Assembly (NCBI GenBank): GCA_008933995.1
Contig: WARS01000012.1
Span: forward strand, 4,588,001-4,652,000
Direction of reading: 5' to 3'
Source: Datnioides undecimradiatus
Taxonomy: Eukaryota; Chordata; Actinopteri; Lobotiformes; Datnioididae
DNA: 64,000 nt
The notes beneath the pieces are model-generated. The model saw only the letters and a list, made by a program, of their open reading frames with translations. It ran no database searches and was not told the origin of the DNA. Positions 27,401-39,600 of the stretch are shown piece by piece; positions within the stretch are counted from its first letter, which is position 1, and each line of letters begins with the position of its first letter. Made by a program: the position numbers and the translations under genes.

Positions 27401-30400
27401 ACATTAAAGTCCTTATTCCTGTATTTTTTGGCCACTTGGGAGCAATTGAACTCCCTTTAAACACACACTGAGATACTGTCATGGTGTAAAATTGTTACAG
27501 CTAACATGTTAACATACAATGGTCCGATAGCACATGCACACACCAGCTGTCATTTGAGGTCCTGGGGTCTTGGTTTTCGTCTTAACCAATCCGGAGAGTA
27601 AAACTGTGTGTGCCATTTGATGTTGTTCAGGTAATCTATAGTGAGTTTATTACAGCCTTTTAAGTTGAAAACAAGATTCATGAGAGGGAGTTAAACCAAA
27701 ACAATGAGCTGAAAGCCACTGCAGAGGTCGGTGCTAATTCTGTAGGTTTGAGTGACCTTACTTCCACAAGACATATTTACCTAATTCATTATTAAAATCT
27801 AAAATATTGACTTTAAATATTTGTTTTCCAGGTCAGGTGTGCATGTATGATGAATCTGTCTTACCTGGTTCTTTGACAACAAACAAGATTGACTTGCCGC
27901 TGGCATCCTCATAGTACTGGAAACGCTCCACACAATCATCCTCATCTTTGTAAGTGCAATTCACAGCATTCGTATCATGGAGCACTGCATGAAAAAATGA
28001 GGTGAAATGGTTCATCAATTAGTCATGACATGTATCTCTTTTCTTGGTTTTGAAAGGTTTTTCTCATCCAGCATAAAGACATTTGCCTTGACTTTTTCTG
28101 TGAGCTTTAGAGTAAAGCAGACACTTTTGAAACAGGAAACACATTCTTCCATTTTTAAATGAAAATTTAAATTTAAAGGCAATAAAATTGATTGCATACA
28201 CCCTGCTACAGTCTTAATTGGCCTGGCAGGACCAGTGGCTTACGCTGGCTAAAACTAGCTGTCAATAGCAAACATTAAAATGGTATTGCCATGCAATCAC
28301 TGAGTGTTGTGGTCACTGAGTATGCTGACTCACAAGTTCCCACAAGTAATCCTGTTCAGCAAAAGTGAAATTGATCTCTCTCCTCCTGAGAAAAGTTTGC
28401 AGACCTTAGTATATAGGTTCTATATATAATAACGTGACTTCTGATTTGTTGCGTTAGAAACCCTTATTAAAAACTTAAAATCATTTATAGCCGCAGACAT
28501 AATGGCTTATTGAAATAGTTTAATGAGTTCAAACCCTTTTCCATTCATAGCTTTTCATTGATCTGTAAAACATTAGTAAAATATTTATCAACCATCATTA
28601 GTTTTATGGGTTACTAATGGGGTCTTATGAGAAAGTGGTGACATTCAGTGTTTTAAGCCTGTGGATATTCTCATTCATCCAGGTCATAGTTATCTCAAGG
28701 AAATTGAATCGAACGCAACTGGACTTGGTTATATGTCTTTGAAGACGTTTCATCTCTAATCCAAGAGGGTTAGATGAGCATGAACTGATGAAGCCTCTTG
28801 GATGAGAGGTGAAACGTCTTCAAAGACATATAACCAAGTCCAGTTGCGTTCGATTCAATTTCCTTGAGACATTCAGTGTTTTGTGTTTCTGTTCTGAGTT
28901 TTGCTCTCACCTAATTCATCCACAAGCTCAATCTCATCCTTACAGATTCGAGAGCAGGTGTTGTCCTCAAAGAGTTTGCCCCTCTTGAAGTGTTTACACT
29001 CCACACATTCCCTGTGAAAGAATAAACATTATTCAGTCTGCAAAAATTGTTTTCTGGACACCCCAAAATGACAACTCTGTTGGCAGACTCACTTCTTCAT
29101 GGTGCAGGCGTCAGGACAGGTGGGGCACTTGTCACATGTGGCCCCGTAAGCACCGGGCTGGGTGCACTCACAGGCCCCGCACACACACTGGCCCCTCCCG
29201 CTACACAGCAGGCCCAGGTTGGACATACAGGTGTCAGTACGTCTGGAGCAGTTACAGTTCTCACCCTGCCAGTCTGGTGCACACTGGCAGAAGCCACAGT
29301 TACAGATGCCATGACCTGGGAGTGAGGAAAGGATAGAAGACGGGAGAAACATGCAAATCACCATTGGTATTACATCACACTTACATTCATGACTTATGAA
29401 TCATTGTTTATGACTGGATGCAAAATTCTACTTGCCATGTGTGATCTGATATACACACATTTCCACACAGTTCTTCCTAAAATGCTATAATGTTAATTTT
29501 ATAGATACGGATCCTCAGATCATCGCTTGAATTTAAAATCAAGTAGTGCAGGTTTGAGCTGCACCCTTTTAGACAACACGACAATGTGGTGACAAACCCA
29601 CCAAAATGTTTGTGGGATTTTAGAGGTTTCACAAAGCGACTATAACCTTGTTTACTAGTGTAATTGCAATTTACACAGACAGAGGGGTGGTATACGGAGT
29701 AAAACAGTGAAAGTTGAAGTGAACAGTAAAGGAGGAAATCAATTTGACCAAGTGAAATTCTGTGTGTAAATGAGAGGGTGGTGGGAGGAAAAAGGCTTAA
29801 GTGCTTTGTGGTTTGACATGATTGTACATTCAATTGTGATCCATGATTTATTTAAGCAACCTAAGTTTGACTTTTGGTTAATATGAGTTCATATTTGATT
29901 ACATGATAAGATAATAAAACAATTTTCCTGTTTTCTGTTTTCCCTGAGGTAGTTTTCCCTACTGTAGTGTTCTTACTCCACACGGTCTTAAACCATTCAG
30001 GGTAAACCTTCAGGATCAGCTTGTTCTAATTCTATTTGATGTTTAAGCATTATGCACCATTTAACGCACATTTTTACCAAGTTCAACCTAACACACAGAA
30101 TATCTTTGAAAAATCTGGAAACTCCACTCAAAGTTAAAATAAAGTTCTGTGGTTTTAAACAATGTTTGGCTGGTCAGCGTGATGTTGTAATGACTTGCTG
30201 TGGCTTGTTAAGTACTTATGAGTGAATTTACCACAACACTTTGTCATTCTTTGTACGTTCCTGTTTCCAGGATGCGTTGTAAAGATTTCTCAAATGGTCT
30301 TGAGGTATGACTTCCACCTTTTGTTTGCCTTTAAACTCATATACACATATTCAACAACCGTGCTGCCCACAAACAAACTAACCTTACACTGTGCCAGGTT

Positions 30401-30574
30401 TTCATAACGATAAAAATACATGTCCATGGGTAATTTTTCAATGTGAAAAATAACCATTCTGTCCTGCTAAGACATATTGTAGCTCTGTAACACTGGAAAG
30501 CAGAAGTGGTAAGTCATGTTTCCACAACCTGTGGTGTCTGGAGGGCTTTTATTTTTGGCTGCATGAATCATTGA

Positions 30575-30605
<31 letters not shown>

Positions 30606-33600
30606 TTTGTGTGAGTGAATTTGTGTGCATTGGTTTGTTGTTATTCCATGTATCTGTGTGTGATGTGTGTGGATGCATGCCAACAAGAGAGTGACAATGC
30701 AGAAAACATTGTGGCCTATCGCTGCAAAACAATGCCCAGATAAACAATGTGACAGGAAGTTGCTCGTAACAGTGTGACCGGATAAAGGACGGACCACGAA
30801 CAAACTGTTATTACCACTTGACCACAAAACCGCTGGCTTTTAATTAGACTATCCTGCGGGGGGGAAGAACATAAGACTATGCCCCTCGCACTGAATAAGG
30901 TACTTCAAGACAACACCACGTCATGTTTTACACACGAACATACGGAACATTTCCAGTTCTCTCCTACTTGGCCCTCTCCTGACCAAACATGGGTTTATTT
31001 TTAGCCTTATTACACCACACTAGCCAATGAGTAAGCTGAAAGGTATTTTCATGTTAATCTATGGGCTTTGGGGAATACAGCAAAACATTTCTCTTTGAGA
31101 GCAGTAGAGGTGGTGGGGGCTGGGGGCTGAGTGATATATGAGATCTGATGATTTGACGAAGCTTGATGCAGGAACGCAGCCTGTGCCAAGCTTGTGCATT
31201 ATGCAACTGGCAATACTCAGAAATTGTTAAATCTCAATACCATTATGTCTTTTAATTACTGCAATGCTTTGAATTTTATGGAAACCGTTTTGTCTTTTTC
31301 TTCATCTTCATTTTTTGTGTATCCATGTTTACCTCCGGTATCTGAAATCAATTTGATATTTAGTTCATTTATTTTGTGTCACTCCTTTGAGAGTTAGATG
31401 ACAAGAACAATATGACTCTTATGTCTGTCCCTGTGGTGCGGCTGGACTCAGAAGGTGCTTAGCTAGCATGACTGGTAGCAGGGAAAACAGCTACAATCTT
31501 CAGAGTTGTTGTTCTAACATTTCTGTTCATGTATACATTAATTAAAGTTGACACCATCTGTCAATAAGTGGGCGCTATGCTGTCTTTATGCTAAGCTAAG
31601 CTAGCTTCACACTTGTGCTGCATCCATGCAAAGTTGGCAGAATGAAAACAGGAAAAGCTTCATCTACTCCTGTGTAGGGAAATTATTACAAGGCCTATTC
31701 AAACACTGTATTCACATCTATTTATAATGGTTTATTACTAAATGACAGCAGATACAAACGGTGCATAGTTCCGTAAAAAATGTCAATATTGAATGTTAAA
31801 GATGTATTAACGGCTAGTGGCGGCCCCTTTTGCCAAGTGGGGTATGGTAGCTGTCAGAAAGCAGTGATGTTTCCAACCACAACTCACAGCCTGACATGGA
31901 CAGTTTTTCTCAAATTTGCTACTTATAACTGTGGTCTGAAAGTTATGACACATCTGAACGTCAAGCAATAAATCATTCCCAAAATATTGTTTTGATTTCA
32001 TAACACCAGAACTCATTGGCTATTAAGAAAGGTGAAAATCTCCTCTAAATGATTTTACAAAACTAATCCTCTGCTTTCCATGATCAATTTTATAAAACTG
32101 TAACTTTACTGTTGGAGAATAGCATGAATGCAATACATGTGTTACTTCTATCAGTACTTAAAGCAAATGAGCTGCTATTAGAAAAATGACCATATGGTTA
32201 TATATGGTCTAACACCTAGACACACACTGAAAAGTCACCTATAAAGATCTCAATTACAAACATCCTCAGGGTAACATCATGTGTTTTGACTTGATGACAT
32301 ACTGTCTCTTTTAAAACACTTAAAGAAGAGGAGGATCTTGAGGCTCTGAGTTAAAGCTCTTAACAATTACCAAACACACATTCATTCCCACTGTTTAAAA
32401 ATCTCAACCGCAATAGAGAAACTTATACTGAAAGAGAGAGTCCTCTCTGACCAGAGACAGCTTCCATCAAACTGGAAAACATTTTCTTTGTGCATGAATC
32501 CTGTTGAACTCTGTGGTACAACAGCTTGGCCTGATTGACACAAACATACAGCCTGAGCTTACACTCACATGCGGTGCACGCAGAACACCATATGTTTATT
32601 GTGAAAGGAACCCATGTCCTGGGTAAAGGGGAGAGTTGTTATTGTATGTAATTCTTCCCAGATGAGGTGGGTGGCAAGTCAGTGTGGTAAAAAGGGACTG
32701 CCAGCCCCGACGGCAAAGGTACATCCATTCTCTGAAACTCTACCACAATGTGCACTGTAGTCAGTGGACCACTTTAACCCATATTGGTGATATCAATGCA
32801 ACCTCATGCTTTTTAAATATGAACCTATTGCAAGCAGCACGTTAGCTTAGCACAGCTTAATATAAGGGGAAACAGCTATGAACGGGACTACACCCTGGCT
32901 GGGTGCATCACCTTCCTTGAGTCTTCAATATTATTCACTCTCCCATCAACCTCACACCCTCACACATATTAACCAAATGAGAGTGTCAGTTAGTTTAAAA
33001 GTGCAAGCATGCATATTTTTGTTTCATTTGTACTTAGCAACGCCTTATGTTTTTCCCTGTACAGAGTCCAATGCTAAGCTAGGCTCGCCAACTCAAGTGG
33101 CATGTTTAACAGTCAGATAAGATGGTCATACTAATCTCATTAAACTTATAAAACTTAGGCAAAGAAACAAATAAGTGTAAATTGCTGTCAGTAGCTGACA
33201 CCATTTGCTGACAGCAATTGCCAACTTTTGGTACAGAAACAGATTTTTGAGACCTTTTTTGAGAAAAACAAACAAAATTCTGTTGCTCAACCCTCTGTAT
33301 CGTGAGAATTTGGTGGTTTCTACAGTTGTTGACTGCTGAATTGTAAACTTATTCATTTGTAGATGTTCAAACTATTTAGTTAAACAAGAAATTTGAACTG
33401 TTTTTCATTTTAGCTCAGAGGCTCTTACCTGAGCACAGTTCTCCTTTGTAGCGTAGGCAGTTGAAGTCATCACACTCACACAGCTTTCCCCAGACTTTTC
33501 CAAAGTCACTGCTGTGACACACACACTGGCCGCACACACAGTCTCCACGGCCACTGCAGATAGCAGACTGAGGTCCCCCAGACCCTGCAGGTCCGCTGCA

Positions 33601-36600
33601 GCGGTCCTGCTCTGTGGGGTTATAGTCACCCTCTGCGCACTCGCAGTGTGGCCCTAAGCGACCTGGGTGGCACAGGCAGATGCCACACTCATAGGTGCCG
33701 TTGCCATGGTTACATTTGGGACTATTAGGCTGGGCTTTGTTCTGGCACTTGCAGTCACACTCAAAGGTGACGGTAATGGAGAGGGAGTCCTTGAAGCCCA
33801 CAGGTTTAATGATGAAGGTTTTCTTCTTTTGTTGGGGGCAACCACGAGCTCTGGCCTCCACGCTGAAGGAGACCTGGGTAAGAGGAGAGAAGTAAAACTA
33901 AAATATGTCAAAGTTTGGTTCAAACTTTTTTTTTTTGTCAAGCCAAAGATATTCTGCATCCAGATGCAACCAAATCCCTAGTTTGGCCGAGACACCCTAG
34001 CTACAGCAACCACAAGATGCTTGTAACACTATCTACACACTCACACATGGACAGGCACACTTTGTAAAAACTGATTATGCTTCTGTATCACCCTGGTGTA
34101 AATTAGGTAACATGTAAGAGCACTTTGATGGCTCAGTTAATGTTCATTTAATGGCCTCTCAGATTGTGAACACCATCCAATCACTATTGATGGAAACAGC
34201 ACAAAGACGTGACACAGGGAATGCCTCCATATGTATTTAGTCAAAGTAATTGTTCATTCAGCATCCAAATCTGGTAAATGTCCAAAAGTGGGCCGTTACT
34301 ACATCTGGAAAGAGAGCCATATATGGCAAAAATGAGAGGAGCTGAAGCAGAGGGAGAGAGAGAGAAATGTGTAGAGGCCAAAAAATGTCACCTGGAGTGA
34401 GGAGAAAACGGGGAAAAGAGCCAGAGGAGCTGTGATAAAGAAAAAATGCAAATAAAGGGGAGTGAAGAGAAGTCTTTCAAATGGAGTTGGCAAGAGACGG
34501 AAGGAAAGACAAGGAAAACATCAACTAAAAAAGACCAAATCAGAGACAGCGTTGATCCACTCTTTTTCCATCATCTGCTCTTTGATACCACGAGGAAACA
34601 GGGAAAATCCTTTTTTAAAGACATGGAGATAGCAGCAATAAGGGAAATGGAAAGTGACCAAAATGGTGAAAAATAGTACAACATGTTATTTTTTGCAATC
34701 AAGACATGATTATGGCCTCTAGTCCCTTGGTATTTTTAATCCCAAGAGATAGGATGTGTAAATACAGAAAGTGGTTTTACATATTGTGTCTGAAAAGAAG
34801 CTCTTCATCTGCTCAACTGAATGCTTTTATTGCCCCTATTTCCTCATGCAAACCTTAGGTATTTGGTAATTACAGTTTTTTCTGCATATGTGTACATCAA
34901 TCTGCTCCATCCAGTCATGCTGCAGGATCTTATATAAATTATATAAAATTCCTATAACAAATAATCATACTTGAGACAAGTGGATTTTTCATTATCCCAG
35001 GAAAGTAGCTCTGAAGACTGAATGTGAGCTGTGTCTTGTTGAGAAAGTTGCTTTTTGCCACACACCTCCAACAAAATGAGGAGTAAGAGTGTTAACAATG
35101 AAACAATGTGTGGATGCGAGCTTAACATCAGTAATTACAGACACAACTGCCTCACAGCCAGGTCACAACATTAGTTTGGGTCATAAGTTAACTGGTTTAA
35201 TTAGTTGTTTACACATAACAAAGTGAGTGATTGTTAAGACAGCCAAAAGTCAACATTTTTTCAGTTTAAGGGGTCACAAGCAGGAGGCATGGACTGACCG
35301 TGTCTCCTATCTTGAGCCCAGAGCAGGATTTAAGGCCTGGGATGAGCTCTCCATTCAGACAGGTAGCATTGAAGGACAGGGACAGCTCCTCCGGGACACC
35401 TTGAAGCTCCAGCTCCACCTTGGAACGTATTTTCTGGCACCAATAAAGGAAAACATTAGGAAACAAATACAGACGGAAAAATGGAGAGAGGCTGAAAAGG
35501 TCAGCAAATTTTAATCTGATTCGCTGATTTTTATGGATTAGAAAATTATTTCTAATGAATAAAGTCAAATTATTTCTTTCTCCTTTGACAGTCTGAGTGC
35601 ATGACGCTTAATTTCTCATTCCAGTTACACATACACCTAAGGATTATTTGTGTGTAGGGACAAATAAGTGCACATATTAACACACGTCACAGCCAGAATT
35701 AAAGCCAAAAGTAATTTTCAGCTCATTCACCTGTTTTCTGCAAAATAAACAATGAAACTCAGCCAGGAGACTCCCACATTTGGTCAGCTTCACACCTCGG
35801 CCACCGAGGAATTTCTACTTTGGCTCAACTATGTGTATGACTCAGACACCGTGGGTGTGTGTCAGCAAACACATGTCATCCCCTGAAACACTGTCTCGTC
35901 TGAGGCGCGCGTGTGCGTAGTGTGGTGTGGTGTAACACTTACAGCGTAGGCCTTCAGTATAAGCTGAATAACATTGCCTGAGTCGTTGGACAGCGTTCCT
36001 ACTGTGGTGCCAGGAATCAGCTCACTGTAGTTCTACAAGAGACGGAGACAGACGACTGGAAGACTGTTGTCATCCAACACAGTCAAGGCAACTATTTATA
36101 AACCAGTTACGATCACTAACTTCTCATTGGTTACAAAAAATATGAAATACACCCTTTAGGACCTGCCAATTACTGTTCAAACGTCATACAATGCCTCTTT
36201 GAATTGGTCAAGAACATAAAATATTCACATTAACAGTAAAAATCCAAACAAATGATTGCTACTTGAAAGCATTTTTGCTAATGATGAATAAATGATTATA
36301 ATTATTAGATTTTCTTGTCAGGAAATTTATTGCGTTCCAGATGACATAAAGATATCAATTTGATTACACTATCAAGCAGTTTATAATATCATAATTAATA
36401 TTTTTAATATTTTTTAAAAAATAACTTTTTAAAGTTTTTTCTGCTTCATTAGTTATAATAGACAGTTATGGTTATGACAGCAACTACAAAAAGGGAAAGC
36501 TTACAACAGATATTATGTCGCAATGGGTTCGTGGTTTTATGGTATGAGATAGTTGTGAGAGTTGTACCTCTTGCTTAATTTGTGGAGCCCATATGGCTAT

Positions 36601-39600
36601 TTAATGTTGTTAAATACTTGATCTGTTTTCGTCTATAAATGAATACAGTTCGGTTCGACATGTATTTCTGTAAATTCATGTGAAAAGTCCCTTTAGCACT
36701 TTGTTGTAATAGTGTTTCTAAAAGTTGTATCTTGCTGTGTCAGAAAACTGTGAAACAGTGATTAATTCTGAGTTTCCAGTCTTCCAACGCAGGATCCAAG
36801 AATCTCTGTTTAAAACCAGTGAGGTTTGGAGGACTTAAGCAAATACAGTACCGTATGTTTAAGATGAAACTGTTACCAAGTGGGACTTGTCACCTTCAAA
36901 CATTTGTTTAATTTTTCTTTTTTGAGAATAAAATGGTGATTGTGCTCAGAGAACTGAAGAGCTACTGACCTGGTACAGAGGAACCACAGGGTTGGTGACA
37001 GCAAAGATGAGATTGATGTTGTTCTCTGACATCTTCTCTGTGATGAGAGCTAGAGATGGGTAGTCCTGTGGGGCCAAACCACACGGTGTGGTTAGCAAAT
37101 GTTACTGTAACATAAACACTGGATTGTTCCTTTTCATATTCCTGCAGTCTTGCTTATTTAAACAGAGTCTTTCATTCTCTCTGTTTCTCTCCTATGGTGT
37201 TTCTGTCTACTGTCTGTGCTCCACACAGCACGCACTAACCATGGTGGTGGACATGCTGTACATGTTTTCAGAGTTGAGGTGGCACTGTCCATCGTTGGGT
37301 CGCACGATTCCAGCCAGACGACCATCCAGAGCCACGTGAGTCTTGGCATCCGAGGTGAAGATCAGAAGGTGGGACGCACCCGGGCGCCAACCGATCTGCT
37401 CCTATACCCCATTAAATCAGGAAACAGTGAGAAGAAGGAGGGTTGTACACTTACATTTAGCTTGTGATGGCAAAGCTCGAATTAACTTAAATACTGTTTC
37501 GAACTGTATCAACTTATTCCTCTAATTCTGAAAAATCCCGAAATATTTTTGAGTGTGTATGTGAGTGGCAGAGGAGAAAAAGACTGTGTTTGAGTTATGT
37601 GTGTGTGCATGTGTATGTGCACATGCAGTCTGTCTCTCCACCTTGCACACAGCAGCCTGGATGATGGCATCAAAGCCTCCCTCTGGGGCATCGCGATTCC
37701 TGGACACCATCTGCTTTTTAACTTCCTCTGTGAAGCGGCCAACTTCCTCCGTCAGAGACAGCACGTGCTTGTAGCCAAACTGTGGCAGGCAGGTGGTGTT
37801 AATGCTGTAAATGAAACATGGGAGATGATATGATCAGTGTTCAACAGAATCCCTTGGTCAGTTATCTGATGAGCTACTATTAGAAGAAATGTGTGACCTC
37901 CACAAATAATCAAAGGCCATCCAATAGATACTATGTGCTGTTATAAAGTAAAGTTTTCAGGGTGGCAGACTATTTTTAAATGCAATGATTTTTTGCAATA
38001 TATGGTAAATAATGCTACATGAATACTTTTACTTATATGTTTTTACAGTTTAAAGATTAAGAACAGGACTGAGAGTCTACGGCCGCACTAGGAGCGCTGT
38101 GAGGCTGTTCTTTGGCACTTTGAGCAAAACGCTAGCATCAGAATACTAACATACTCACAATGACAATGCTACCATCTGGCTGTTAGGTATAATGTAGATA
38201 ATACAGCCATATTTTTCATTACAATACACCTGAGTCTAAATAGTTTTGAAGGTATTTGGGCTTAAACCAATGTATTTGATATGCTTGAAGCTTAACTTAA
38301 TAGAATCACTAGATGACAGGTTAGGGAATCACCAAAGATGTAAAAAGTTAGAGTAACACAAATGTTTGTACCAAATTTCAGGTGTTTAATAATAGTTGTG
38401 GAGACATTTACTCAAAACCTTAAATGTCAGCCTCATGGAGGTCTGCAAGTCTGCTAGTGGACTCTGTTCATTGTACAATACTAGACCAAAAGTCATCAGC
38501 GTGTGTTTTATCTCTTAATCAAACATTCCTGGAGGCTGGATCTCTGCAGACTGTGCGCAAGCAGGAAAGTAAATGACCCCAAGAGACCTTAAACCACCAA
38601 ATCCAAATCTCTGGGAGCCTTTGGGTGGGGATACAACAGTTTGCGTTGGGACACACTTATTCTGCGGGTAGATTACCTGTGGCTGATTCAGAGCAGCTGA
38701 CCAAGCACTAGGGAGCCACTGTAAGCTCTTAACAAGTGCTGTGACTCTGAGCCCGCTTGCATTTTTACTCTGCAACACTGTGTTTAATGATGTCCTCAAA
38801 AAAATGACATCATCTGCATAATGAAGCTACTTCCCACAAGCAGACACAAACAACCACTGAAATCAGCACTGGCGCATTAAGAATGCAAAACATTGTCAGA
38901 ATGCAGACACTGAAATAACGTTTCCATTACAAAGAGGTCTGGATTGAGTTTAGGTACTTATTTACAGACAAGGAAACAGGTTAAGGAGGCTAATCTTAGT
39001 AGCCCTTGTTGTAATTAAGAGTGACTATGTTTTTTTAAAGGAATAGTTTCACATTACACACTGACTTTATTACTGTGAATTAGAGAACACTCATACTATG
39101 CATGAATCTTCTTCTATCTGCATGCTAAATATGACAGACAGTTAGTCTCCTGGCTGCAACATAAAAAAAGGGAAGCACATTTCCCCAAAATGTAAAACTA
39201 TTCCTTTACGAGTCTTTTAACTTTTTGGTTGAGGTTGCATGAGGTTTTAACTTCCCTAAAACTAGGTTTCTAAAACTAAAAGCATAGACAACATATGCAA
39301 AATATTAATCTACATGAATACAATTAACCAATTTAGTAGAACTTCTTTTTTCACAGTAAACCATGACCAAATCTTTGCAAACAGTATAAAGTGCACTAAT
39401 CATCACAGGATATCTTACATTTTTGCCACTTTGCAACACACTGTTCATAAAATTACTGTAAAGGACATAATGATGTCCCTCCACAAAGGTCAAAATACCA
39501 TAAGAAGCCAACTAAACTTTTCTCTTACCTGAAGCAGGGGTTCTTCACAGCCTCTTTTGGGGAGATGTACATGTAGGGTGAGAGTGGCTTGTCTACAAAA

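Noticed and set aside
33654-33981. Several 65 to 105-codon frames on both strands around 33.4-34.0 kb and 29.0-29.4 kb
   Set aside because: They are shadows of the cysteine-rich itgb3 exons, where high G+C suppresses stop codons in other frames.
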